Below, piece after piece: positions 1 to 12,399 of a stretch of 62,000 nucleotides of DNA. Position numbers and translations under genes: made by a program. The stretch spans positions 60,229-122,228 of the forward strand of contig NMRA01000158.1 of assembly GCA_002633005.1 (NCBI GenBank), in the 5' to 3' direction. The notes below the pieces were generated by a model. That model had not been told where the DNA came from. It worked only from the letters and a program-made list of their open reading frames with translations, and ran no database searches. The DNA is from Phoronis australis. Taxonomy: Eukaryota > Phoronida > Phoronidae. Each line of letters opens with the position of its first letter. Position 1 is the stretch's first letter.

Positions 1-2920
1 TCTACAGCTTTGCGCCGATGTCGTTGAAAGTAACCAAGTGAAATCTGACACAAAAGTAGCGTCATTAAAAGCTACTCCGCTTTTCTTTTAGTAAACTAAA
101 TTATTTACCGTTGTTGGACAATTGGCGTTCTACAGTTGAACTAGTCATCTACTGCTAAAATTGTACTGCGCTCTTTTAGGTCGGCTTTCAGCGACTTCGT
201 CACCTGATCTTGACCAGTTTTTCCCCGATTATTCTTCTATCAATTGTTTTTCGCTGCCCCGAGGTTGCGTACAACAAAGTCCCGGAACTGGTTTCATTTC
301 ATTACAATTTTTTAGTTTATTAAGACCAGCAAACCGAATTTTAAAGCACACTTTGGTGATGCGACATTTCTCGGGAGATGTCGCAAAATTCTAGGAAATG
401 GGCCGCACGTGTCACGAGCCGTTGTTTTCAAAACGAAAACAGACTTTTCTTTGTTACAAAACTCAAAAGGTGGAGTATTATGCTAGAAAACGACATTTAT
501 TAAATTGTTTTTTTTTTATTTAAACAGCTGCAATGGGCAGGATTTTGCATGCAACCCCCTCCGCCCTTGAAGGAGGTCATTGATGACATTCAAGTGGCCA
601 CCCTTTTTGTGTTTTTATTGACAAATTCTTAAGGGGCCGCTCACGGAGAGAGGGTTCAATTTTGGAATCGATTACTTCTATTTTCCTGTTTTTGTGAAGT
701 CCTGCAATCGGTTTTCGTGTTGAAGGAGGTCATCTCCTGCATCGTTTTGGGACCACACGACGGTGGAATGAACTGTCACTCTTTTTTCCAAGCTCAATGA
801 TGTTTAACCTTTCTTCTTATAGTGTCCCATTTCAGACGGAATCCTCTCTTGGTGGAGCAGTTCGGAGGAAATGTCCCTTTGTCCCTCCACACATATAAAT
901 CCAAGTATTCATGAGGGAAGTTGAGATTCCAAATTCATCAAAACATACAACATTCGTGGTTAGCTATATAATAATGTTACTGTTTACCCTAGTATCACAA
1001 GAATAGTTCTGTATCTCTTTTGAAGATGCTTACTATGAGTTAGTTGTTAGTAAGGAATTCCCACTTGTGGAAAACATTGCTGTCTAGGATACTATTTGTG
1101 ATGACCGTGTACATGTCGACAGTGGGTATTCAAAGAACTTTCGCAATCATAAACAAAGATTTCAGCGTTATTTTTTGCCAGTTGAGTTTAAGTTTACCTC
1201 GTGAACCGTTATAGGTACCTTTGAAATGACCAAAAATACACCATATTACAAATACCCCATCTCCCATATTCCCTTGGTTACCCGTCAAAAGACTGCGAGC
1301 ATACAAATTCCTTATAACATTCCGTTTTGATAAACAAATTCGTTAGTTTCAGATTTATTTGTTTATGTATCTACAAAAATCGATAGATTCGCACGAATCC
1401 GAGGCGCGTAGCGCCGAGCGGAAGGAGGATTTTTTTGTTTTTAGTAGCTGACTTATTTTTTATTTTGATCCTGTCTGGAGGGGGGTTTGAACCCCCTGAC
1501 CCCTCCCCCCGTAGATCTGCCTCTGGACTGAAGTTGCAAAAACTCTATAATCCGATCGCCGAATAGTAAAGTATGCTTAGACGATTTTTCAATATGCAGA
1601 ACTGACGAATTGTGCATATATAAAATAACTCTCAAGGACATTGATGAAATTCGGACTCACAAACCGTAAATAGAAAAAATGTTTTAAGTCCTTAAATAAA
1701 TTAAATTAAAATCACATGATTGCTTGGAAAGGTTGTCTTAGCACTTTGTTGATGTTTTTAGTTTCCAATAGTATTGAGCAATGAATTTTTGTTCTTCAAA
1801 ACTGAATTGATTGCTTGCTCTGATTAGTGTGCACGTCGTGACTGACATACGTTAGAAATAAGTTGTGATCATGAAGTAGGCCCACGCAGAATCTCAGTGA
1901 TCCACGGGAACTGAATTTGAACTCCAGGCGTTCAAGAAGTTGTACATTTTGGGACACACTATCCTTTTCTCTAGCCCATCAGAAACTGGACTACCGGTCG
2001 TGTTTCAACTAGACATTTTAAAACAGCCCCAAAGACACTATACCAGGGACTTCGGGACCTAACCTATTCAAAAAACCCCTTCAAAGAATGACCACAATAA
2101 AATAAAGTTTTCCTGAAACTGGATCATAACAAAACGAATCTTGACCTTAGAGAGAGTGCAGACGACAGGTACGAGCTGCCTGTCTCAAGTGAATCACAGC
2201 TGAACTGACCAGCAACTAGCTTTAGTTCATCGGGAATTTTGTATTTTCACACCATTGGATCGCAGCTATACATGTAGCTACTTGAGCCATCTCCTCGCTA
2301 CAGGTCAGTGCACTGGTACTAGGTCCATCCTTACTCTCTGTGTTGGTTCACGGTTACTCAGCTCTTCATGGCTGCATTCCCGGTATTGCCCCAGGGACGG
2401 ATCCTGGATTTTGAGTTGGGGGGGCAGGGCAGAGTATTAGCCAGGGTTTTACCTTCGAACTGCCAAATGACATCTGGGAGAATTTGAGATGAGCCATGTC
2501 CCCTTGGTCACCAATAAATCCGCTACTGTGCCTTTCCCCCACCTAGGGCGGACTTGGGAGATTCGGTACAAATATGGTGGCATCGGGAGCACGGGGGCGT
2601 GGTGGCGATGCGGGGGGTTGTTTGGCGAAGTCGNTTTGCCTTCCTACGGGCCTGTTAATAAATAATAACATTGAAATCACACAGAAATTACAAGGATTGT
2701 CCTATTTAACGCTATTACCAAAATATAATATCGCAGTATTTTACCCAGATTGATTGTATAGAGTCTATTTGCTGCAACCATAAGATTTCCAGGTGGAGAA
2801 GCTTTTAATGTATTTTGGTCCAGCCGCATATGACTTAGCAGTACAATGCAGCACAGCGTTATTCGGTTTGGTCACAAGGCAATGAGAATTTTTCTCACCC
2901 CTCACAAGCTGTTCTAATCC
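1..2920. repeat. Long direct repeat, copy A (about 2.9 kb)
   Basis: This block matches 12384-15446 in the same orientation with only scattered substitutions. Shared landmarks include the start TCTACAGCTTTGCGCC, the GGCGCGTAGCGCC palindrome near 1405, and the segment near 2395 with GGATCCTGGATTTTGAG. The copy runs off the left edge of the window, so its true start is unknown. Compared with copy B it lacks about 115 bp next to 1388 and about 30 bp at the 'n' at 2634. No protein domain is recognisable in any frame; the short ORFs are not convincing. It is either a segmental duplication or two copies of a large element with no recognisable coding region. Confidence 0.9.
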
Positions 2921-3172
2921 CATAGGCGGATTTAGGGGGGCAGGCCCCCCCCCCTTAGCTGCCGCAAGCAAAATGAAAGAGCAACAGTGCGAAGCGTGAG
3001 GACCGGTAGCGGGTGAACGTCGAGGTTGCCGCGGAGTGGCTGCTTCCGTTTTTTCTTAGTCGAACGGTAGGTTTTCTTGAACGGAAGGTGCACCTCCGCC
3101 TTTCGGGCCGCCTGCGCACATACCATTGCCAATCACAACATGTTGCCCTTATGGCATCCTAGATCCGCCACT
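2920..3172. mobile_element. MITE-like insertion with GGCGGAT ends
   Basis: The segment begins with GGCGGATTTAGGGGGG at 2925 and closes with CCTAGATCCGCCACTA near 3158-3173, so its ends are inverted copies of a GGCGGATYTAGG motif. Copy B of the long repeat lacks it at the equivalent position (about 15446). Similar motifs recur at 2395, 12305-12350 and 25195. Such G-rich GGCGGAT ends are common in non-autonomous DNA transposons, often of hAT type, but the superfamily is an inference and no target duplication is clear. Confidence 0.5.
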
Positions 3173-4185
3173 ACGTCCACAAGCGAGGCAGAATCACGTT
3201 GACTTGTGCACAATTGGTGCACTTGCTATCGTCTTGGGTGTTCTCATTTTCATGTATCAAGCAGAACAAGGTGACGTTTTTTAGAGGGAGGCGGAAAAAA
3301 GAAACCATCACGCAGATTATGAGTAAAACAAGAGAAAGCGTAATCAAACCTGATTAACAGCAAGGGCGGCCCTGGCTTCAAGTCACAGAAGACGGCATGC
3401 AGTTTTAATTAAAACGTAGTTTCTGTGTTGGATGACGTATCGTCTTACGTAGCCAGCCAGCTAGCTGTAGGAAGACTATTGTCGGTATACAGCTAGGTAC
3501 CACTGTGTGTTGAACTTCCGACAGACACAAACATGCAGAGCTAAAGACCGGCGAGGGTACATGCAAAATTTGGGGGCCAACCGACACTCACCTTGCCCGT
3601 TCAGATTAAGTGAAGAACAATCTAATACACGTTATTTTTAGCGTAATTCTCGTCGTTTTGAAAACTGTACGCTCGTTAGACGCGCACGCGCCATTTCTTA
3701 AAATTTTTCGATATCTCTTGGAAGATATTGACTGCTTCGCAGCAACAAAATTTGTTCAGAACTTCCATTTGCTGGTACTAAAATGTTAAAAACTAATAAC
3801 GAAGTGAAACAAATTGCGGTAATTTGTTGTGAAGTGTACGTAACCTCGTGAAAGAACAACAGTTGATTGAAAATCCCCGAAAAAAACTGGCTAATGGGTG
3901 ACGCAATATTTCATAGCGCCCAAAACCGCAAAAGATCGTGCCGCAAATTTAGCAGCAGAATAACGGTAGAACGCCATTTTTTCAAGAACGCTAAATAGTT
4001 TAGTGTACTCAAGGAGGAGTGATTTTTGTGTCAGATTTTATCTGCTCATTTTTACCCACATCGGCTCGAAACTGCATATTAGTATTTAGCTTTTCGCCAA
4101 GACTACACCTTCGTTGCTGGGAATTCCATCGACGTCGAAAGTTTCTTGGTAGAAATTCTGCATTTCTAAGAAGTGGCTAGCCCTA
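3173..4185. other. No gene recognised
   Basis: The stretch is AT-rich unique-looking sequence. I see no domain, RNA gene or repeat that I can support. Confidence 0.5.
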
Positions 4186-4477
4186 GTAGATGGTGACCAA
4201 CGCACGAAACAATCATTACTCTGAGCGTGTAAGCGCAGAGTACTGTTGTTCCTGGGTTTTCTTCAATTTTATTCTTATTACTCTGCGCGTGCAAGCGCAG
4301 AGTACTGTTGTTCCTGGGTTTTCTTCAATTTTATTCTTATTACTCTGCGCGTGTAAGCGCAGAGTACTGTTGTTCCTGGGTTTTCTTCAATTTTATTCTT
4401 ATTCTTATTCTTCTTATTCTTCTTACTCTTCTTATTCTTCTTATTCTTCTTCCGACCAACTTTGAGGCTTAAGTACT
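4186..4477. repeat. Short composite-element fragment: three 62-bp hairpin repeats plus TTCTTA microsatellite
   Basis: A 62-bp unit starting TACTCTG is repeated at 4217, 4279 and 4341. Each contains the self-complementary ACTCTGCGC-(6 nt)-GCGCAGAGT hairpin followed by TACTGTTGTTCCTGGG. The first copy has GAGC in place of GCGC, which weakens one stem. The array passes into a (TTCTTA/TTCTTC)n microsatellite and the GACCAACTTTGAGGCTTAA motif, then stops at AAGTACTAGT. This is the left end of the family found whole at 29886-35903 and 54281-57782; everything after the microsatellite is missing. Confidence 0.85.
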
Positions 4478-7400
4478 AGTCCACGAGAGCACCAGCCATC
4501 CAGCGGCAAGGTGGGGGTCAACCGATTTTCACCAAATTTGGCACATAGGTAGTCCTATGGGATCTATAAACATTGTTAAATATTTCCGCAAAATATTACG
4601 TTTTTCCAAAGTTATAGGCTCAAACACATTTTGCGGCTTCGCAGCCATGTTTTCACGGTATAAAAACTGTTCAGTTTTAACTGTTTATATTTTCCTTGAA
4701 TGAAAGCTATTGATTTATTATTCACTTGGAATTGTTTAGTGGTGCCTATAGATTGTTACACAGATGCCTTGAAACACGATTCCGATTTACCACCCTCATT
4801 TATTAGTTTTACTACACTGCCCCCCCCGTTATGCCATTTTCAGGTTGTGTTCAGTACACTGCTGTACCAAATCTGCCCCCACAGCTATTAGAATGAAACT
4901 TGGCCAAAATGTTGATAAAACATGTTACTTTCATTGCATACTTTCATTGCACAAAATAAAAACTTTGTCAGCCAGTTTATTAGTTATTATACATTTTGGC
5001 ACCTCAAATGTACTAAAATGAGAAATTTTCATATATCTGAGATCGATGCGTGAGCACCGTAAAATCAGATTGTCCTTCATGTTTTTCGATATTTTGCAAC
5101 AAATTAGTTCCTCCTGAATGTTTTGAATGTTTTACTACTTACCACTTAGGGCTATAGTACTCCTAAATACCATACATGGATCCATTTTGTAAAAAGCCGA
5201 TTATGTCCTCCACAGTGAACAGGGTTAGACATGCACTGTACAAATGTAGGTTATTTTGATTTACAGTTGTTATACCTTGCAATTTCCTCATAGGTTTTTC
5301 TTCACACATATTCAAGTCAGATTTTCTGTTGATCAAATGTTCATGCAATGCATTGTAATATCAAATGAATGATAAGTTTGGTGGCATGACAGCATTTTTC
5401 CCACGACTTAAGACAAAAGACCACAGAAATTTTCCTGACGAAATACCGGGTTTGCAGTTCTCTAAAAACATTCGAATGACAAGAGAAACTCCACCACTGT
5501 CCGTGGCAACTCGTCGCATGTTTTTCGCCCATCGGTCCTATCATTGTTTTCTTTTGTTGTGTCATTGTTGGATATAACAACACAGGTCGCATGGATATAG
5601 AACCTTGTGTACATCAGACCGTTGCCAATAAGTGCTCGTCATTATATCTTTATTATAACAACGGGAACAATGAAGATGCTAATCTATTGTTCTCTATGCG
5701 ACCAGGTTTCCCGTGGATGACCACAGAAGAGGAATCCCAAAGTATCCACAAACAATGACCACGCACCTTAGTAACCATTACCGCGCACACGAATCCTTTC
5801 CGTGGAACCTAAACACCAAATTTTTATATCCGTGTATTGTGTTGTATTGTTCATGGTACAGGTTCAGACTCCGTTGTATTAAGATTCCAATCCCAACCCT
5901 GTAATATGTAGTTTGAGTAAAATTTATAGACAATGCAGGTTTATGGATTTATTCTCCTTTAAATGAAGAGCAAAAATCAAATTCTGCACAGGTTTTTTAA
6001 AAGTAATCACTTATTGGAAGATCACACATCTAAAAAATAAAACAATGTTTGACAATTTTATTCCTTATCTTATTTGAAAATTGACTACCTCACAGACAAC
6101 TCATCTAAGTTGAAAATATTCCTTGTGAAAAAATATAAAATACCAACCAGAGACTTGTGTACTACAAAATAAGTTTTCACTACAAAATATGTTTTCGTAA
6201 TACAATGCAAAGATAACTATGCAGTCAAAAGTGCAAATGTTATGACTCTAATAAAAAATTGCTTTCTAGATCTTTTCAACACTCCAATTGCTACAGGACA
6301 AAGTCAACCACACAAATCACATAAAGTCAGGGAATTACACTTAAGGTGATGTAGTCTCACTGCGAAAAAGTGATTTCGCAATGTCGCTGAAAACACTGGA
6401 AATCTCTTCTTCACAAACTTGAGGTTGCTGTATTTACCACATCAATGTTCTTATCAAAACTAACCACCAGAAAATGAAAAATTGGCTTGTCGGTTCCAAT
6501 TAGGCAGCATTTTTACACTGAAATGGCCATGAAAAAAATCCTTTGTAACATGGTTTGCATTACAATTGCCCTACGATTACAGTTGTACATACATACTAGA
6601 CCAGCAACAAAATTACCCATGGGGACCATAAAATGGTCAATTCGCCAAAAAACAAGGAGCCACCAGATCTAATGTGCCAATGCTTTTCAGTACTGTAACA
6701 AAAAATCATTTGAAGTGGACATAAACTCGCCTAAAATCACATAAAACAACTTTTGATTTAGACATTTTACCATCATGAAATAGGCGTTACTTCCAGGTCA
6801 CTTTTGAGCAATTTCAGAACTTTTAAAGATCTGGCAATATGCAATTGCTAGAGACCAGTCTAATAGTGTGTGACTTTATACACACAGCATGGTCTCAAGG
6901 AATACCAAACTGTCAATTCGCTACAATTCCAGAAATCACTTGCCATCTGGATAAGGAACAAACTGAGAACAGTTTATAGAGGTAAAGGGTCTAAATCAAA
7001 ACTTATTACCTCCTGGACAGAATATGGGTTTGCAACCCAGGCAGAAAGATAAGTTAACAAAACCAGCCTAACTGCAACAGGGGCTCAAATTTCAGTAACA
7101 TATTTACAAACAAAAATCTATAATGGTAAATAAAATGCAGAAACATGAATTCAGATCAATTACGTACTTCAAGGAAAAGGAACAGTACAGTGGTCAGAAA
7201 TCATCTAAATGTGATGGCCAAACTGAGAAATCCTGTCAGACCAAAAAATCCATTGGCTTTAAACAAAATGAACAACGTACCATTACCACGTAGCCCAGGA
7301 TCATGATCGGTGCCTGGACAAAAATGCAGTCCAGGTAAATTTTAGATTTGTGCTGTTCAAACAAGCAGTTCTGGTGCAAACAAAGCTTGCGACAACACAC

Positions 7401-8176
7401 AAGCCTACTTGTGCTGACACAATAATGCCACCACTGGCTTTAGCAGATCAGCCAGAGTATTTACAGGTCCAGCCACTGTACTGTTTCCTCTCTTTGATTT
7501 TTTACAATGTTACCGTACATCCTTGACAATCGCAAATCGCCTCTTTCAATGCATACTCCACTTCCTCTGTCCCAGTTTCCCCACATTTGCTGAGAGTGGC
7601 CTATCTCAACAATTTACTTTGGACCTGTTGTGGTATAAGCCAGTAATCTTTGGCAAATACTTTTTCCCCGACTCGTTCCTCGAGTTACAAATTCTCTTTG
7701 ACATATCTCCTGGGAGTAAACTTTTCGGCCTCTCTCTAGCCCCCTGACTTAGTTGCCCAGAAGGGTACCTTCTTGCTGGTTTTGAACTTGTCCATACCCA
7801 ACCTTTACTAATAATCGGCAGGTCTCCAACTTCAGTAGAAGCCACTTCTTCAGCATAAGCCTTTCCTGATTCCTAAAATTGTATTAATGAAAAAATTAAA
7901 CATATTAAATTTAATGTGGCCATTTCGGCTCAGAAAATATGAATACCAAGCTAAAGTGAAGACATCACAAATAAATTATTCAGATTTGATAATAAAAATT
8001 TTCAAAATGAAAAAGGTATAAAACAGAGGTATGGCACATTACATGTAGAAAATATTGAGACCGATTTAAATTATTAGCACTACCTATGTGTCAGCGTTCA
8101 TTGTGAAATTAATGAGTTGTACATTATCGGTATATTTCTCTTCATAACATTGAAACATAAAACAACTGACCAATGT
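4478..8176. other. No gene recognised
   Basis: About 45 bp at 4485-4530 (CCAGCGGCAAGGTGGGGGTC) recur inverted at 9695-9725, beside another copy of the composite repeat. Otherwise I find no domain, RNA gene or terminal repeat; the short ORFs lack any family signature. Confidence 0.5.
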
Positions 8177-8229
8177 AATATTTTTGAGAAATGCACCAAT
8201 ATTTTTGAGAAATGCACCAATATTTTTGA
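8177..8229. repeat. 21-bp tandem repeat, about 2.5 copies
   Basis: The unit AATATTTTTGAGAAATGCACC occurs at 8177-8197 and 8198-8218, and partly at 8219-8229. It is perfect over two and a half copies and has no evident function. Confidence 0.9.
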
Positions 8230-9690
8230 CGGATTTAGCATGTTTAATTAACTTCATAATCGCAGAAATTCATTGGCAGACATAACATACTCTCTAGACT
8301 CTAAAAGTAGTTCATGGGCAGAAGTCATGTTACACATTTGGTGGTTGTTATGAAAAGTTATGACGACTACCTATTTTCTATGCCAATGTATTCATGTAGT
8401 TGCATAAACATCAACACATCTGAATAAGATATGATTAAGCAATGAGGCCCAAGTTATAAGCAATCACGGTGTGTCAATAAATGTATTTTTGCATGAATGA
8501 CGTGCTTCTAAAAATATTCTTCTGGGTCAGACCCTGGAGTTTGGTGATTCCTACCTGAGCTCACACGAAGCAGGACGCTGAACCTTGACTTAACGTCTTT
8601 GGTCATTTTTCAGACCTCTATCAGATTTCTCCTCTAGTGTGCAGGGGATGTACTCAGTGTCTTTGCCGACGCCAATATATCTCGAGGGTTGTAACGATGA
8701 TTTGGGCAAGTGAATCTACTACGGTAGATTATGTAGCTCCTGCTGCACAGCTGCCTCCGAGGCAGACACTGAGAGAGACTACTTCTCAGGACACGCTCCA
8801 CCTTCACATCAGCTCCCCTCACGTTTAAGGTTCTCAAATGTCTCGCTCTATTCCTTGTGCATTTCCCTAGAGTTTCCAAAGTTGTTTCTCTCCGCAATTT
8901 GTAGAAATACCCCCATTCGATGCGACTGGCAGTGTCAGATAAATAGATAAATTCGCAAACCAGCACTTTAGATCAGCCATCATTCAACTAACGCATTGTA
9001 AGCTTTAGTTTGGTATTCAGACGAGTTGGATGATCTAATTTAGTATAATTTCATATTTTAGTGGGAAATGCTAGTGTCCTCAAAATTAATTAAAAACATT
9101 TGAGCAAACCAATTCTTTTTATTGTTGTATGATACCACGGCATTTTAATGCGTAGAAACGGCGCACAACAAGTGACTGGTTTAACATGACAAATACACAA
9201 ACGCGGCCTGAAAATAGTGAAATTCAGACACCTATTACCAAGCCTGCCTTAAAGGCTGACAAAGATTTTATTGTATTAATTTCAAGGGCATGGAGTCTTC
9301 TACATGTCCATGTTATTATTTTTAGTTTTCTCGCGGGGGCAGCTTCGCTATAAGGGTACAACTTACTGCTGGTTTTTCACAAGAATGAAACGTACCTCCA
9401 CGGAAACAGTTACAGTGTTACCATGGTAACCGATATTTCAGTGTCGGTGCCGTTTTTACTGACATTGGTCCTGAACCTATCATGTGATATCAAAATTGTT
9501 TAAAAACGATTCTGTTTGAAGCAGAAACTGGAGTAGAAAATTTGGTCAAAACTGACTCATTCCACATCAAGAAATTGCCTCATTTTGCCCCCAGAACACT
9601 TCCTTGTATTTCCTAAACCACCAATCTTTGTGGTGTCATACTTCACCCAATTTCTCTCATCCCTAATGTGATTTATCAGACTAAACATGG
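8230..9690. other. No gene recognised
   Basis: Overlapping ORFs on both strands at 8634-8966 (110 codons on minus, 63 on plus) are the only sizeable frames. Neither shows a known motif and each looks like the shadow of the other. Confidence 0.45.
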
Positions 9691-10624
9691 ATCTGAATGG
9701 CTGACCCCCACCTTGCCGCTTGTTGGCTGTACAGTGGTCGTTGGATCAGTGGACTGATACTTAATAACTCCAAATTGGGTGCAGGTACGGTCTTTAAATT
9801 CAGCATATGACTTTTGACAGTATATAAATTTTGATTGGTTATATAATCATATTCCATATTGCACCGGTCGTTTGGTGCAAAGGTCATATAATATTAAAAT
9901 ACTACTCCTCCTTCAGCTTTAAAGCTATCTTTTTCAAATTCGGTGCACAGGTATAAGTCAACATGACAATTTAAAAAATTACTTTTCTAAGTAATCGGGT
10001 CATCCAATCAGGTGAAATAGGTCAAAGGTCATTAGGTGCAAACTAAAATTTTGAGCTAGACACTTCAAATTGACAGGTCTGATTGCAACAGGTAAATCAA
10101 ATCAGAATCCAAAGTTTCAGGTCATTTAGTGCAAACATGGGGTCATTAGGTGTATTTTTCTTCTGAAAATTTGACCTTTTCTGATGTGTCAACCCTTAGA
10201 CAACTGTGATTCTCAGCGTTAAACACAGTTTCCATGGGGTTTGCAATAATTCTCCTAAAGATGCTTAAAATGCACCGGAAAAGGTCAATTAGTGCAAAGG
10301 TCATGTAACGTTCAAAATGTTATATCTCTTACGTTTTTCAAGAAATTCTTTTCAATTTCAGCACACTGGTGTAAGTCAACATGCCAATTGAATACCCTAC
10401 TTTACTTCGCAATAGGCCTAACCAATCAGAAAAAATAGGTCAAAGGTCATTGAGTGCAAACTAGAATTTTGAGCTAGAGACTTCAGAATTACGTATCTGT
10501 TTACTAAGTGTGATTGAATTCTAAATTTTCAGGTCATTTGGTGCACCCATGGGATCATTAGGTGCATTTTTCTTCAGAAAGTTTGACCACTTCATTCATC
10601 TTGTATTCTGAAGTGCTTAAAGTA
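9691..10624. repeat. Composite-repeat fragment lacking both hairpin ends
   Basis: From about 9758 (CTTAATAACTCCAAATTGGGTGCAGG) to 10624 the sequence follows the internal part of the composite element at 30060-30960. It holds two diverged sub-repeats of about 420 bp. It has perfect AGGTCAAAGGTCA motifs at 10019-10031 and 10437-10449. It stops at the 'n' at 10625, so the right truncation may be an assembly join. The left flank at 9695-9725 is the inverse of 4485-4530. Confidence 0.85.
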
Positions 10625-10625
10625 N

Positions 10626-11440
10626 TGGAAACATGAATTTGTAAGCAATGAAACTACAGATGTAAGTTTTCAGTCACGAAACCTTGAAAATTACGCAAAA
10701 CCAAGACTTTCTCTTCAACTTTGGCTTGAATTTAACAGACAAGATGGGGTACAATGCCACGTGCAGTAGTACTTAAACAAAAAGAAGGTCACTGATATCA
10801 CTATAAAACATTGAAAGATAACCCAAAGAGTCATGCGGTATCACCCGGGGTACCACTACAACACAAAACATGACAGTTGGGTCGTATAGACCTAATGCGC
10901 TGTAAGACTAGACCTGAAAGGAAAACAGGGACCAGACTATTCCCGGGCATCCAGGGCCACTGGCGGGTGCGTGTACATAATGTTCGGTGTAACTGAAGAG
11001 TTTATATTGACTAATTTTACCGAGAAATGGCTGGAACCATACTTCAAGGTCTGGCTAATGATGCCACTACGAAGAAAAATAACAAAATAAAATGCAATGA
11101 AATTAGGCTTCATGTGATAACAAAGACAATCGAGAGAAGCTCAGTCGATTGCACAGCCTGAAATGTGCAGTGCAAAGTATCGCGAAACCTAGGGGTCGCA
11201 AACTCTGACACTAAAGGTCACGGGTCACGCGCAGAAGTTGGCATTCCAGTTTCATCAGTTCTATGGTAAAATTTATATTATTTAGACTGTCTAGATACAT
11301 TATAAACAGTTGGCATAATGTAAAGCAATTTCCGTAGGATTTAAATTATACGGAAACAATTCTGCTGCTATGATAAAGGAACGGTATTATTGAAAACGCC
11401 CATGAGAATGAAGGCTACCACTCTACTCCTACTTATAGGT
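10626..11440. other. No gene recognised
   Basis: Nothing supportable is visible beyond isolated short ORFs. Confidence 0.45.
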
Positions 11441-11770
11441 AGGCCTTTGAGGAGTTTCTTGTTTCTGGGATACCGTAGTATATGACGAGAACCCAGGAAG
11501 TGAAACCTGACTGTTACCACGGCTCACAGCAAGCACTTTTAATAATTAGTCAAATAGTACACAACTTCATTTTCCTGACATGTTTCGATGCGCACTCCTC
11601 ATTCTCAAAATTTCAAGAATCAGCATGATGTAAAGGTCAAGGTAACAGTAAGCGGTCATGCTGGTGGGAGATATGATAGATGAATAACACAAGGGTAAAC
11701 AAGCCTCCACCAAGGTGGTGTATTTGCACATTCAGGGATGGTTTTATCCAATGAATATACAAAGCCTCCT
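11440..11770. repeat. Dispersed repeat related to the two BAF-bearing segments
   Basis: The first part (near 11470, ATATATGACGAGAACCCAGG) matches 51088-51150 in direct orientation. The part from 11560 to 11770 is the reverse complement of about 16155-16410. This region therefore joins pieces found beside both BAF-like loci. No coding exon is evident here. Confidence 0.6.
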
Positions 11771-12300
11771 TAAGTTTAAGTCTATAGTCTGTCACTGTTC
11801 AAGATACTAAAACTGGACACTGAGTATTCTGACATGCATTCTGGATGACCATGCAGATGTTTGTAGACTTAAACTTAAAGATAGTCTCCAGCGACCAAAA
11901 CACCCTTTGACACCAGAAATACAAATGATGTTTTTGTTTCTTGCGTACGAGAGAAAGTAATTAATGGCGACGTAAATTACACCGCCCATAATTCGTAGCG
12001 CCCTCGAGCGCCCCAGAGAAATTCTCAATCAGCGTAAATTGGTACTTATGGCATCATCGTGCAAACGAAACGTCCCCGAAGCCTCACCTGCGTAACAGCT
12101 GAGAGTCATTTCTTGGACGTAGGCTAGTTATCGGTCTCTGGGCTAAAATATCGCGTTGGGTACGGGTGCAGCAATCTAAGCGTCCTTGGCATACATTTGT
12201 GCAACGTCCCTGCCGTTCCCGTCATCTGCCGTGTATGGAATAGATTTGTATTCACGACAAGGACTGGGGACAAAATTCCCGATCAGCAAAATCTGTTCTA
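11771..12300. other. No gene recognised
   Basis: The 73-codon minus frame at 11807-12028 has no known domain. Nothing else is supportable. Confidence 0.4.
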
Positions 12301-12302
12301 CC

Positions 12303-12355
12303 AGTGGCGGATCTAATATACCAGAAGGGCCCCCCCCCCTAAATCCGCTCATGTC
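12303..12355. mobile_element. Very short GGCGGAT-ended element remnant
   Basis: CAGTGGCGGATCT is followed within 50 bp by a C-run and TAAATCCGC, the inverted form. It looks like an internally deleted copy, or solo ends, of the family seen at 2920-3172. It lies about 30 bp before copy B of the long repeat. Confidence 0.4.
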
Positions 12356-12362
12356 TACACTG

Positions 12363-12399
12363 GGTGCAAAGCTGTATACAAAATCTACAGCTTTGCGCC
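12363..12399. repeat. Inverted repeat at the start of copy B
   Basis: GGTGCAAAGCTGTA (12363-12376) pairs with TACAGCTTTGCGCC (12386-12399), 13 of 14 bases, across a 9-nt loop. The right arm is where homology with window position 1 begins. Confidence 0.7.

Noticed and set aside
4217-4400. A CRISPR-like array (repeats with hairpins)
   Set aside because: The units are contiguous 62-bp tandem copies without unique spacers, in a eukaryotic repeat context.
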